From MGIIb-O2 sp002494975 (GTDB lineage: Archaea > Thermoplasmatota > Poseidoniia > Poseidoniales > Thalassarchaeaceae), in assembly GCA_028355015.1 (NCBI GenBank), contig JAOMRN010000001.1, positions 186,001-250,000 on the forward strand: a stretch of 64,000 nt of DNA. Reading direction: 5' to 3'. This document shows, piece by piece, positions 50,905 to 59,305 of this stretch. The notes beneath the pieces are model-generated. The model ran no database searches. It had not been told where the DNA came from and saw only the letters and a list, made by a program, of their open reading frames with translations. Position numbers and translations under genes: made by a program. How positions within the stretch are numbered: position 1 is the stretch's first letter; every line of letters begins with the position of its first letter.

Positions 50905-51095
50905 CGGCCTTCTATAAACAGCAATGAATCAAAACGCCATCGGTCCGAATCTTTGACAAACTGATGAACATGTTCAAAGACCTCCACGCTAGCAAAGGTC
51001 TCCCGGAGGTTTGCAAGTGTTGAGTCTACCCAAACATACACGCCGTTGCTATACTCCATTTTTCCATCAAGAATCTTTCTTGTTGGCATTTGCAT
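50868..51095 (-). CDS. Small SAP18-like protein (tentative)
   Basis: A 75-aa frame upstream of, and overlapping, mog. Its core, VYVWVDSTLANLRETF, resembles the YTWMDATLxEL strand-turn-helix of the SAP18 family (a ubiquitin-like fold in eukaryotic RNA-processing complexes). A later part, RFDSLLFIEGRWKAM, fits the next strands. The similarity is short and I could not search it. It fills the otherwise empty gap between mog and rpa, and codon use looks normal. No C-terminal diglycine, so it is not a MoaD. Confidence 0.45.
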   Translation of the reverse strand: MQMPTRKILDGKMEYSNGVYVWVDSTLANLRETFASVEVFEHVHQFVKDSDRWRFDSLLFIEGRWKAMVCADLEF

Positions 51096-51145
51096 CGGTA
51101 GTTAAAGTAGTCTCGCCATTACAATCCTGATGTAGGTGTAATATT

Positions 51146-52837
51146 ATGACAGATTATGAGAAATATGCGGCGCAAGTTGCTTTGGTCAAAGAAGAATGTA
51201 AAGATGCTGATAATAATGAAATCGCAGAAGAATTTAGGAGATATGAAGAAGAATTCTTGATAGAACCTAATGATGCAGTAAGATCTGTAATTCTTAAATT
51301 TATGAAGGCATCAGGCCAGGAAATCAAATCAATATCTAATGCACAAACACGTGTTGAGAAGAAGGCTGATAGATTTTCAGATTTAGGTTCAGAAGACAAG
51401 AATGTAACCATTGAAGTTGCAGTTGTGACATATGTCCCTCGTGTTCAAATGGTCCGTGGCGAGGAGAAACAAATCGCTTTTGGATGGATCGAGGATAATC
51501 CTTGGGAATCCAATGATAAGAGAGTGAGATGGGACTTCAAAGATTGGGGTTCGCATTCAGAAAATCTAGCCCCTAACTCAGTTGTCAGACTTGAGGGAGT
51601 ATCTGTAAACGAATGGAATGAAAAACGTTCGATTAACATTAATCGTTCGAGTAGAGTTACAGTTCTTAGAGAAGGAGGTCCATCAGTACCTCCTGTGAGC
51701 GATGAACCAGTAACAATAGAAAAGGCGTCTGAGAATGAAGGTTATGTCAATCTTTTAGCCAGAATAATATCGCTTAAACCTGACGTTATCGTAAAAAGAG
51801 ATGGTAGCGGTAGTTTAGATATATTCAGAGGAACTTTTGCTGATTCTTCGGGTAAAATAAGCTTTCTTTCATGGGTTCCTATTAATCATGAAATTGGAGA
51901 TTTAGTCAAAATTGAGGGCGCTATGATTCGGAAATTTAGAGAAACTCCTGAAGTTAATATCAATGATAGGACTAAAATAGAAAAGTATCATGATAATAAT
52001 TTCGCTAGTACTGAAGAATTATCTGAAGTCACAACATCAAAAATTGGAGATTTAAGGAACGGTATGAAAGATGTGATTACTACAGTCCAAGTAGAATCTT
52101 GGCAGTCTCGTACATTTACTAATTCAGATGGCGAAGAGAAGACAGTTAGGAGCGGAGATATCATGGATCCTACAGGAAGGTGCCGTCTTACTGCTTGGTG
52201 CGAAATAGACCCTAAGCCAGGAGATTTTCTTCACTTAAATGGTGCTCGAGTGCAATTTTGGCAGGGGTCTCCGGATCTTGTTGTAGATAATTCAGATCAG
52301 GTATCCAACCTTACAGATGCCCCATGGGAATCTATTGATCCCGAGCAACATTGGGTAGATATTGAACTTTCTAAATTAGTTACAAGTGGTTCTAGAAGAG
52401 GCATTAAAACAAAAGGGACGATTGTCGCGATTAGGTCAGATTCTGGAATAATACAAAGATGCCCAGAATGTCGTAGGATTCTCCGAGAAAGTGCTTGTTT
52501 AGATCATGGGCCACAGCAGGGGGTAGAAGATTTAAGATTGAAATTTGTAGTGGACAATGGAATCCATAATGCCTCGTTAATATTAGGCAAGGAGCCTTCT
52601 GAGAAATTATTAGGAAATACTCAAGAGGCAGTTAAAGAAATTATATCTAAAACTAGTCAAGGAGATTTTCTTACAGAAGTAAGGAATAATTATTTAGCTA
52701 GAAAGGTTACAATCCATGGCCGCTCATTAGTAGATGCACAAGGTGCTATGATATTAGCCGAAGGAGTTACTTTTGACGATACATCAAATGAAACCGCAGC
52801 CAATTTAGTTATGGAAGAATGGGGGGTGCTTCTATGA
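51146..52837 (+). CDS. rpa1: Replication factor A / ssDNA-binding protein, large subunit
   Basis: Archaeal RPA of 563 aa with three or four OB folds. An N-terminal helical region precedes OB repeats containing the recurring W-x-D-x-G/R-C-RLTAWCE and GKISFLSW strands. A zinc-binding motif in the C-terminal part has CPECRRILRESACLDHG (Cys, Cys, Cys, His). Coats single-stranded DNA in replication and repair. The stop overlaps the next start (ATGA), forming the typical euryarchaeal rpa-rpap operon. Confidence 0.92.
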   Translation: MTDYEKYAAQVALVKEECKDADNNEIAEEFRRYEEEFLIEPNDAVRSVILKFMKASGQEIKSISNAQTRVEKKADRFSDLGSEDKNVTIEVAVVTYVPRVQMVRGEEKQIAFGWIEDNPWESNDKRVRWDFKDWGSHSENLAPNSVVRLEGVSVNEWNEKRSININRSSRVTVLREGGPSVPPVSDEPVTIEKASENEGYVNLLARIISLKPDVIVKRDGSGSLDIFRGTFADSSGKISFLSWVPINHEIGDLVKIEGAMIRKFRETPEVNINDRTKIEKYHDNNFASTEELSEVTTSKIGDLRNGMKDVITTVQVESWQSRTFTNSDGEEKTVRSGDIMDPTGRCRLTAWCEIDPKPGDFLHLNGARVQFWQGSPDLVVDNSDQVSNLTDAPWESIDPEQHWVDIELSKLVTSGSRRGIKTKGTIVAIRSDSGIIQRCPECRRILRESACLDHGPQQGVEDLRLKFVVDNGIHNASLILGKEPSEKLLGNTQEAVKEIISKTSQGDFLTEVRNNYLARKVTIHGRSLVDAQGAMILAEGVTFDDTSNETAANLVMEEWGVLL

Positions 52838-53796
52838 TTAACCAAATTAGAGTAGGTAGGCAGAGTGCAATAAGAATATTTGCTCAAGAATATTCTGATT
52901 CAAACCTTCCTTTAGAAGGAGTAGGCGAATATGCTCCTTCATTCATAATTACTAAATTAGGCGCTAAAGTTAATCGCGCACTTTTCGGAGGTGTAATTGA
53001 TAGATTTGAAAGAAGAGACGGCGACAATGGACCTTCTTATTCCGGTCAATTGAGAGATGCTACTGGCGGTATTCACCGTTTCCAAATAGCTCCCTTCCAA
53101 CCTGAATTGCATGCTGATGCCGAAGAACTACTTGCTCGTTTTGAGTCAGGTGACCGATTTCTTATGATGATGGTAGGTCGTGCTCGGTGGTTTGAAAGTG
53201 ACGATGGAGGAATTTTCACCTCTTTCCGTGCCGAAGAATTTTGTATAGTTGAGAGAGAAGTTTATGTCAATTGGTTAGTTGAAACTTCTGAGGCAACGTT
53301 GAGGAGATTATCTGCATACTCAGCATCATTAGGTTCGGATAATAATCCTGAAGCCTTAGAAACTGCAGGCGTTCCTTCCGACTTAATTGAAGGAATGATT
53401 CTAGCCAAAGATCACTATGGTGCTTTTGATCCAGAAAGTTACAGAGTAGGCGTATTACAGGGTCTTTCAATGGCTCTGAATTCTAATGTCGAAATTGAAA
53501 CTATGATGGCATCCTCTGAGAGTTCCCAATCTGATGGTGATTTAGGTCCCTCCTCATCTCGTGCCTCTGAGCCAGAAAAACCTAACTCGGAGCCTCAAGG
53601 TGACGTTGAAGATTTAATCCTAAATGTAGTTAGAAATTCATCTGATGTTAATGGTATTCCATATGACTCGATTGTCCTTGCTTGTACAGAAGCAGGATTT
53701 TCGAGAGAATCCTCTGAGGATGCCATTGAAGACTTAAGGGACATAAAGTGTAAAATCATTGAGCCTAGGTTTGGATTTTTCCAAATCCTCGACTAA
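52834..53796 (+). CDS. rpap: RPA-associated OB-fold protein (COG3390 type)
   Basis: A 320-aa partner of RPA. One N-terminal OB fold (about 25-150: KVNRALFGGVIDRFERR, GGIHRFQIAPFQP, RFLMMMVGRARWFE) is followed by a helical linker. A Ser/Glu-rich segment and a C-terminal winged-helix-like domain (GIPYDSIVLACTEAGFSRE) complete an RPA32-like layout. ATG 52834 overlaps the rpa1 TGA and follows GGGGGTG. The stop overlaps the convergent SAP-domain gene by 4 bases. Confidence 0.88.
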   Translation: MINQIRVGRQSAIRIFAQEYSDSNLPLEGVGEYAPSFIITKLGAKVNRALFGGVIDRFERRDGDNGPSYSGQLRDATGGIHRFQIAPFQPELHADAEELLARFESGDRFLMMMVGRARWFESDDGGIFTSFRAEEFCIVEREVYVNWLVETSEATLRRLSAYSASLGSDNNPEALETAGVPSDLIEGMILAKDHYGAFDPESYRVGVLQGLSMALNSNVEIETMMASSESSQSDGDLGPSSSRASEPEKPNSEPQGDVEDLILNVVRNSSDVNGIPYDSIVLACTEAGFSRESSEDAIEDLRDIKCKIIEPRFGFFQILD

Positions 53797-54758
53797 CTTT
53801 TTTTTCTTTCAGCGAGTAAATTATCTATTTTTGATAACTTATTTCTTACTCTGTCTATTGTCCCCGAATCACTTAGGTCAATTTCTGTTGATGATTTCAT
53901 TTTCGCACCTTTAATTTCTGCAATATTAGTTGCTACCAATACTAATTTCTCTCTTACTTTATCATTAGACAGTGGCCATCCTCTCCTTGTTGCGAGTCTG
54001 AGGAGTAAATCGCTCTCCTTTTCTCCCCAAAACCCTTCATGACTTCTAATGATGGTACTTATCATTCGGTCCAAATCTTCAATTCTTGCTTGTATGGTTA
54101 AGATATCTCCTTGAGTTGTAAAGTCTGAATTCTCAAAGCCCATTAATAGTGAATCATGTGCATCTTCCAGTGCAGCACTAGATGCAATATTTATTTCAAC
54201 ATCTTGTCTTAGATTTAAATTCGGAATTTCCACTGATATTATTTGTTCATTTAATTCCGAAATATCATTTAGATTATTAGTGACATTTGGAATACCATTT
54301 CTCCTTAGACTTCTTTTTATTCTTCCCCATGCGTTAAATTGGCTTGTTAATACTCCTGCAACCCTTCCCATCAATATGGTTCTATTTCCTGTTAATGGTA
54401 GTTCCAGATGTTGGCACATGACATGTAATTTATCTCTATCTAGTTCAGCCAATCTTTCAATTGTCATTCTTCTTGAATCGAAATTCAGATGTAACCATAA
54501 TCTCTGTCTTCTCTCTTTATGTGAGCCCGATGATTTGATTCCAAATATTTTCAGAACTTCACCGATTTGTTTATGTGGCATAGACTGAATTCCGTCCCAA
54601 GATAAATCCGTATCAGTAAGAATTTGATATTGAATCAATCTCGCTCTAAGTACCTCTACTGAGCCAGATTTACTAAGTTTAATTTCTTCAGCTTTTTGTC
54701 TCAATGACATCAGACGTGATCGGTATAGGTCATCCAGTAGTACTTGGTCAACCTGCAA
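53793..54758 (-). CDS. Protein with three SAP-like repeats
   Basis: A 321-aa protein whose first 130 residues hold three consecutive helix-extended-loop-helix units of the SAP type: LMSLRQKAEEIKLSKSG-SVEVLRARL, IGEVLKIFGIKSSG-SHKERRQRL, and LHVMCQHLELPLTG-NRTILMGRV. SAP motifs bind DNA or RNA. The rest is helical and charged, with a C-terminal basic end. TTG 54758 is the likely start because GAGGGGGAT lies six bases upstream. It faces rpap with a 4-base overlap, and a near-perfect palindrome lies upstream of the gene. Confidence 0.65.
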   Translation of the reverse strand: MQVDQVLLDDLYRSRLMSLRQKAEEIKLSKSGSVEVLRARLIQYQILTDTDLSWDGIQSMPHKQIGEVLKIFGIKSSGSHKERRQRLWLHLNFDSRRMTIERLAELDRDKLHVMCQHLELPLTGNRTILMGRVAGVLTSQFNAWGRIKRSLRRNGIPNVTNNLNDISELNEQIISVEIPNLNLRQDVEINIASSAALEDAHDSLLMGFENSDFTTQGDILTIQARIEDLDRMISTIIRSHEGFWGEKESDLLLRLATRRGWPLSNDKVREKLVLVATNIAEIKGAKMKSSTEIDLSDSGTIDRVRNKLSKIDNLLAERKKS

Positions 54759-54800
54759 AATCTATCCCCCTCTGTATGGTCGAGAATTATTCTGCATGAT

Positions 54801-54821
54801 ATTAATTGCGTACGAATTAAT
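54801..54821. promoter_or_regulatory. Near-perfect 21-nt palindrome upstream of the SAP gene
   Basis: ATTAATT-G-CGTACG-AATTAAT: identical 7-base arms and a self-complementary CGTACG centre, broken only by one G. It is 43 bases before the TTG start of the SAP-domain gene, a position suitable for an operator. Confidence 0.45.
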
Positions 54822-54862
54822 GATTCAGTATGTATTTTGGTAGTTAAATCTGAAAGCCGTAA

Positions 54863-55894
54863 TTAATTGTTAAAAAAATCAATTCCTGTGATTTTTGAAC
54901 TCTCAATCACTCTTCTCCAGTCTTTTTCAGTTGCAATCATTGCTATTTCATAACCTGAATATGGAATTACTCTATCTACCGCAATTGTTCTTTTCCCATC
55001 ATTTGAAATCGTTTCAATTCTAAATTCAACTAGTACTTCATTTGTGTTTGCTTCGCCTTCTAAATCATGAAAGGCCTGTTCCATAGTCAAGTCTTTATGT
55101 TCTTCTGCCTGTTTCATCAGAGTGCTCATTTTACGATGTCTAGTAAGAATGCCTATGCCATTTAATTGATTCTCGTCCATTTCTCCGATGAAATGATTCT
55201 GGATTTTCCAAACAGTCTCTCCTTCAATTTCTGAAAATAATTTAGCATTTTTATTAGGATAATTTTTTCTACCCACTAGCACAACTAAATCTGAATATGC
55301 GGTTGGTAAAAAGTGATTATCTCCTCTATTTTGAGGGTCAGGAAGTAGGGTATGTCTTCTTTCACTGATGTTTAATGTAGAATAAATGACTCTTGGAATT
55401 ATATAGCCATCTATTTCGTTATTTTGACGTAGCTTTTCCATCCATGAATACCTTTCTAATTCATTTCCTAATGACTCATCCCTCTTTTCAATTTCTATAA
55501 ATGCGGTTGGTGATAAAACTCTCATTCCTCTACGTGATCTTCTTAGCTGCCTCCTAATCAGCTTTGATTCACACAAGATTATAGCAGATTTTGGCTGATA
55601 TTGGATTTTATTTTCCGAAACTAATACCATATTCGGTGTTCTAGGAGTTCTTGCTCCATGTACTTGGCAATCTGCCTCATACATTTCCATTTGTTTGCCA
55701 TGTAGGAGTCTCGCTGGCATCGCGAGTAAGTCTAAGTCACCATTCTGAAGATTTTCTAATGCTTGGATAAAAGATTCTTGCTTTTTAGTTTCTATCTGAG
55801 CATCAGGTGCCTCACTAGATTCAAAAAACTTCTCCATATATTGGTTAACGGGGCATGATGATATAGATAGGGTTCCAAATTGTATTCTTTCCAT
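54863..55894 (-). CDS. Porphobilinogen-deaminase-like protein (diverged)
   Basis: A 343-aa protein with the layout of HemC. Segments parallel to PBG deaminase: FIQALENLQNGDLDLLAMP (HemC: kele-aLl-g-D-avHS), AIILCESKLIRRQLRR (the SSlRR motif region), MEKLRQNNEIDGYIIPRVI (Kl-g-yDaiiLA), and FLPTAYSDLVVLVGRK. The HemC Lys-Asp catalytic pair and the dipyrromethane Cys motif are not evident, so it is probably not an active deaminase. ATG 55894 with GAGGTGG upstream is preferred over TTG 55936. Same strand as the SAP gene but 104 bases apart. Assignment is tentative. Confidence 0.5.
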   Translation of the reverse strand: MERIQFGTLSISSCPVNQYMEKFFESSEAPDAQIETKKQESFIQALENLQNGDLDLLAMPARLLHGKQMEMYEADCQVHGARTPRTPNMVLVSENKIQYQPKSAIILCESKLIRRQLRRSRRGMRVLSPTAFIEIEKRDESLGNELERYSWMEKLRQNNEIDGYIIPRVIYSTLNISERRHTLLPDPQNRGDNHFLPTAYSDLVVLVGRKNYPNKNAKLFSEIEGETVWKIQNHFIGEMDENQLNGIGILTRHRKMSTLMKQAEEHKDLTMEQAFHDLEGEANTNEVLVEFRIETISNDGKRTIAVDRVIPYSGYEIAMIATEKDWRRVIESSKITGIDFFNN

Positions 55895-55995
55895 AATCGC
55901 GTCCACCTCATGGGAGGGAGCACGTACCGTACTCAAACCAACCGGCTAGACACTTATTGATATAGGCGACCCCTTCTAACGCATATTGAATTACC

Positions 55996-56976
55996 ATGGT
56001 CTCTCTCCGTTCGGCTCAGCAACAACTTCGAAAAAGGAGAAATATTGTTGAAGAAGCCTTGGAAGATTTTGTGCAAGAAAAGATGGCCAGTACTCAGGCA
56101 CCTGCTATGACTTTAGCTCGTGAGGTATTACTCGCAGGAGGGAAGAGATACCGTCCTGTTCTTACGATGTTAGCCTTTGAATCAGCAGGTGGTGAAGAGA
56201 TATCGGAAGTCATGGACCTAGCTCTTGCCGCGGAACTAATTCATACTGCAACTTTAGTGCATGATGATATCTATGACTTTTCAAAGACTAGGAGAGGTAA
56301 ACCTACTCTACATGCATCTCATGGTCTAGCACATGGAATTATTGGAGGGGATTATTTATTTGTACTTGGATTCGGTTTAGGTGGAAAATATGAGGCTAAA
56401 ATTGTTGAGAAAATGGCAGATACCTGTGCTAACATAGCATCTGGTGAGTTGTTACAGCATGAACACATTGGAAACCTAGCAACAACACCTGAAGATTATT
56501 ATTCAATTATCGATGGAAAAACAGCTGGGCCTTTTGCTACTGCATGTGCTTGTGCTGCAATTGTTGCTGGTGCTTCGGATGAGGTAGTAAATTCTCTTGA
56601 AGAATTTGGTTGGGAAGTAGGCAGAGCATTCCAACTCGTAGATGACTTACTAGATTTGATAGGTGATGAAAACATGGGTAAACCCAAGGGTGGCGATGTA
56701 CACGAAGGTAAAATGACGCTTCCAATCATTCATGCATTAACTATGCTACATGGGGTCGAACGTGAACAATTAGCTGACGTATTACAAAATTTCTCAGATG
56801 ATCGTTGGAATGAGTTAGTATCGCTACTTTCAACCGCAGGTTCTTTCGAATATTCTGAACAATTAATCGAAAATCATGTTAACAGAGCTCTACTTCAATT
56901 GAAATCCTTGCCTCAAAGTATTGCTAGAAATTTGATGGAAGAAGTTGCTAAAAGGTCTCGTTCAAGAAAAAAATAA
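55996..56976 (+). CDS. Polyprenyl (geranylgeranyl) diphosphate synthase
   Basis: A 326-aa trans-prenyltransferase. First Asp-rich motif DDIYD at 90-94 with FARM region LVHDDIYDFSKTRRG, second DDLLD at 216-220 with FQLVDDLLDLIGDENMG, and GGKRYRPVLTMLAF near the N-terminus. Chain length cannot be fixed by eye, but the neighbouring geranylgeranyl reductase makes C20 for archaeal ether lipids the likely product. Confidence 0.92.
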   Translation: MVSLRSAQQQLRKRRNIVEEALEDFVQEKMASTQAPAMTLAREVLLAGGKRYRPVLTMLAFESAGGEEISEVMDLALAAELIHTATLVHDDIYDFSKTRRGKPTLHASHGLAHGIIGGDYLFVLGFGLGGKYEAKIVEKMADTCANIASGELLQHEHIGNLATTPEDYYSIIDGKTAGPFATACACAAIVAGASDEVVNSLEEFGWEVGRAFQLVDDLLDLIGDENMGKPKGGDVHEGKMTLPIIHALTMLHGVEREQLADVLQNFSDDRWNELVSLLSTAGSFEYSEQLIENHVNRALLQLKSLPQSIARNLMEEVAKRSRSRKK

Positions 56977-57004
56977 AATTTAATCAGTACTCTTAGGTGA
57001 ATAT

Positions 57005-58105
57005 ATGAGTTTCAAAAAAGATTGGGAAGTTATTGTCATTGGAGGTGGTCCTGCTGGTTCAACGACTGCAAGATATATCGCAGAAGGAGGTTGTGAGGTT
57101 CTAGTTATTGATGGGAGAGATCCTATCGGGACGCCCCTCCAATGTGGCGAATTAGTACCAACTAATGATGAAATGCGCCGTCTTTGCCCCGATGTTCCAG
57201 ACATTGATGATTTGTTACAAACACCTTCAACTGCAATATCTAGAAAAACCTCTGAAATGCATTTAGTCCCTCCATCTGGAAAACCTCTTCGTTACTCATT
57301 TGAAGGATTTATGTTAAATCGAGTAGTTCATGATGAAGCTCTTGTTGATTTGGCTAAATCAAACGGTGTAGAATATTTGGTTAATTCAAGAGTTGACTCT
57401 GTAGATGGTAATGTGGTTAAATTAAGAGATGGTAGGGAATTTTCTGCAAAAGTAATAGTTGGCGCAGGAGGGCATAATGATCCCTTGAGGAGAAATTTTT
57501 GGGATGAATCCAGTCTTAAAATACCAGTCAAATTTGTTTTGATGGATGGTAATTTTGGTGATGCAGTAGAACTGCATTTTGGTTCAATGGCTCCCGGAGG
57601 TTATGCTTGGATGTTCCCTAAAGAAAATGGTGCCAATATTGGCGTAGGAATCCAAAATAAGTTTTCAAAAGGTCAAAATCTGAATGATCTGACTGAAGAT
57701 TTCGTCAATCGTTATGATGGTAATATTACCTTCACTGGAGCTGGTTCATTGCCTATGTCGGGGACTATTACAACCTTTGTCAAAGGCAACTATGTCCTAG
57801 TAGGTGACTCTGCAGGTATGGTCCTGCCATCAAATGGGGCAGGAATCACCATCGCTATGATAGGTGGAAGGATTGCAGGGCAGGTGATTTCTGAACATCT
57901 CAAATCCGGTGTACCTTTATCTGAATTTGAAATTCGCTGGAAAAAGCAGATGGGTAAGGTAATGCGTAATTCCAAAAGAGCATTTATTTTTGGTAGTTAT
58001 ATCCTAAGATTACCTGATTGGATAATCAATTTAATTTTCAATCGTTTCACCAAACCTTTTGTTTGGAGATCAATAACTTGTAGGAATATGTTTTTCATTT
58101 TCTGA
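57005..58105 (+). CDS. Geranylgeranyl reductase (archaeal lipid saturation)
   Basis: A 366-aa FAD enzyme that saturates geranylgeranyl chains of archaeal ether lipids. Motifs: Rossmann IVIGGGPAGSTTARYIAEGG, then LVIDGRDPIGTPLQCGELV with the family CGE motif, and GDSAGMVLPSNGAGITIAMIGGRIAGQ. The length is a little under that of typical enzymes. It starts 28 bases after the prenyl synthase and is likely co-transcribed. The convergent methyltransferase begins 9 bases beyond its stop. Confidence 0.92.
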   Translation: MSFKKDWEVIVIGGGPAGSTTARYIAEGGCEVLVIDGRDPIGTPLQCGELVPTNDEMRRLCPDVPDIDDLLQTPSTAISRKTSEMHLVPPSGKPLRYSFEGFMLNRVVHDEALVDLAKSNGVEYLVNSRVDSVDGNVVKLRDGREFSAKVIVGAGGHNDPLRRNFWDESSLKIPVKFVLMDGNFGDAVELHFGSMAPGGYAWMFPKENGANIGVGIQNKFSKGQNLNDLTEDFVNRYDGNITFTGAGSLPMSGTITTFVKGNYVLVGDSAGMVLPSNGAGITIAMIGGRIAGQVISEHLKSGVPLSEFEIRWKKQMGKVMRNSKRAFIFGSYILRLPDWIINLIFNRFTKPFVWRSITCRNMFFIF

Positions 58106-58114
58106 GTTTTGATG

Positions 58115-58828
58115 TTATTCTGGTTTTTCTGCTTGCCATATAGTTGCCATGCCTGGGAATATGACTTTGGCTCGTGAATTAACAAAACCTACTTCTTCTA
58201 ACATCCGAGTGTAATCTTTGGTTGTTCCAAAGTGGACATATGTTTTAGTCAGCCACTTCCAGGGGTGATCATCTTGCTTACATACTATTTTTGCATAGCT
58301 TCCTACCCAAGTTCTCATCCATAACCAGCCAAATAGTCCATGAATTTTATTGATTTTTGCAGGGTCTACAATTACTACTGGCGAACCTGGTTTCAGGACA
58401 CGATATACTTGCGTTAATCCCTCTCTCTTGTCATACCAATCTCTGAATGAAAATAACGAACAAACTGCGTCAAAAGAATTATCATCAAATGGTAATTTTT
58501 CTGCCTTACCTTCTACGAATGTTGCTTCCGAAAAGCCACTCATTTTTCTTGATTTGTTAACTCTCGGTTCTGCAACACGTAGCATTTCAGGAATAGGGTC
58601 GAGACATACTAACTCCTTTCCTTCAAATTCTTCAGCAAAACTACCTGGTCCGCAACCTACTTCCAATACTCGACCATCTTGAGGTAATCTATTCCTCACC
58701 ATTCGTCTCCATTTCGAAACCTGCCCTAGAGTTGCAAAGCGATTTATTTTATCGTAAACTGGTATCGTAGCTTCAAGATTTCTTTGGAGCTCATCCCAGT
58801 CTTTCTCGCCGATAGTCTCGGTGTCCAT
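58115..58828 (-). CDS. SAM-dependent methyltransferase (UbiE/MenG-like)
   Basis: A 237-aa class I methyltransferase. SAM motifs: VLEVGCGPGSFAEEF at about 48, ELVCLDPIPEML, EKLPFDDNSFDAVCSLFSFRDW, and GSPVVIVDPAKINKI. The pattern is near demethylmenaquinone/ubiquinone methyltransferases. The neighbouring prenyl enzymes make a role in quinone methylation reasonable, as inference. ATG 58828 is used; the upstream extension in this frame looks non-coding (hydrophobic without homology) and would run into the ATP synthase promoter. Confidence 0.8.
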   Translation of the reverse strand: MDTETIGEKDWDELQRNLEATIPVYDKINRFATLGQVSKWRRMVRNRLPQDGRVLEVGCGPGSFAEEFEGKELVCLDPIPEMLRVAEPRVNKSRKMSGFSEATFVEGKAEKLPFDDNSFDAVCSLFSFRDWYDKREGLTQVYRVLKPGSPVVIVDPAKINKIHGLFGWLWMRTWVGSYAKIVCKQDDHPWKWLTKTYVHFGTTKDYTRMLEEVGFVNSRAKVIFPGMATIWQAEKPE

Positions 58829-58965
58829 ATTATGCCGCGGAAGACTCAGGTATTTGGTACGTACTGATATTAATGTCAAAGTGATTACTATGATGCAGTT
58901 TAGGTTGCTCATCGGTTATTATCATATACTAATTTTAGGTCGACAATGATATATAGGTGCTGAAT

Positions 58966-59280
58966 ATGACTAGGGAAGATGTTCTACGTTCAATTAAAAA
59001 TGCAGAAATAGCGGCCACTGAGACGCTGTCAGATGCTAAAAAAGAAGCGGCATCTATAATTTCTCAAGCAAGACAAAATGCATCAGAAATTTTGACATCT
59101 GGTCGTTCAGACTCCGAGTCTAACGCCCAAGGTTTGATTTCAAAAGCACGCGAAAGTGCTGGTTCTGAAGCAGAAGTTGTTTCAAATGACGGAAAAGTTG
59201 CACAGAAAAGCATTCATGATTCGGGGATTAAAAATCGTCAAAAGGCAGAAAAAATTGTAATTGACGCTTTTAGAAATTAA
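58966..59280 (+). CDS. atpH: A-type ATP synthase subunit H
   Basis: A 104-aa, Ala/Ser/Glu-rich single-helix subunit of the peripheral stalk. It has heptad-like repeats (RSIKNAEIAATETLSDAKKE) typical of subunit H, which pairs with E. ATG 58966 follows AGGTG. First gene of the A-ATP synthase operon. TATA-like elements lie in 58923-58955. Confidence 0.85.
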   Translation: MTREDVLRSIKNAEIAATETLSDAKKEAASIISQARQNASEILTSGRSDSESNAQGLISKARESAGSEAEVVSNDGKVAQKSIHDSGIKNRQKAEKIVIDAFRN

Positions 59281-59305
59281 TTTTAATTATTTGGAGGTTA
59301 CAATC

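Noticed and set aside
50868..51095. The 75-aa frame as MoaD, a sulfur carrier partner of mog
   Set aside because: There is no C-terminal diglycine; it ends in Glu-Phe.
58829..58912. A 28-residue extension of the methyltransferase
   Set aside because: It runs into the promoter area of the ATP synthase operon and has no similarity to methyltransferase N-termini.
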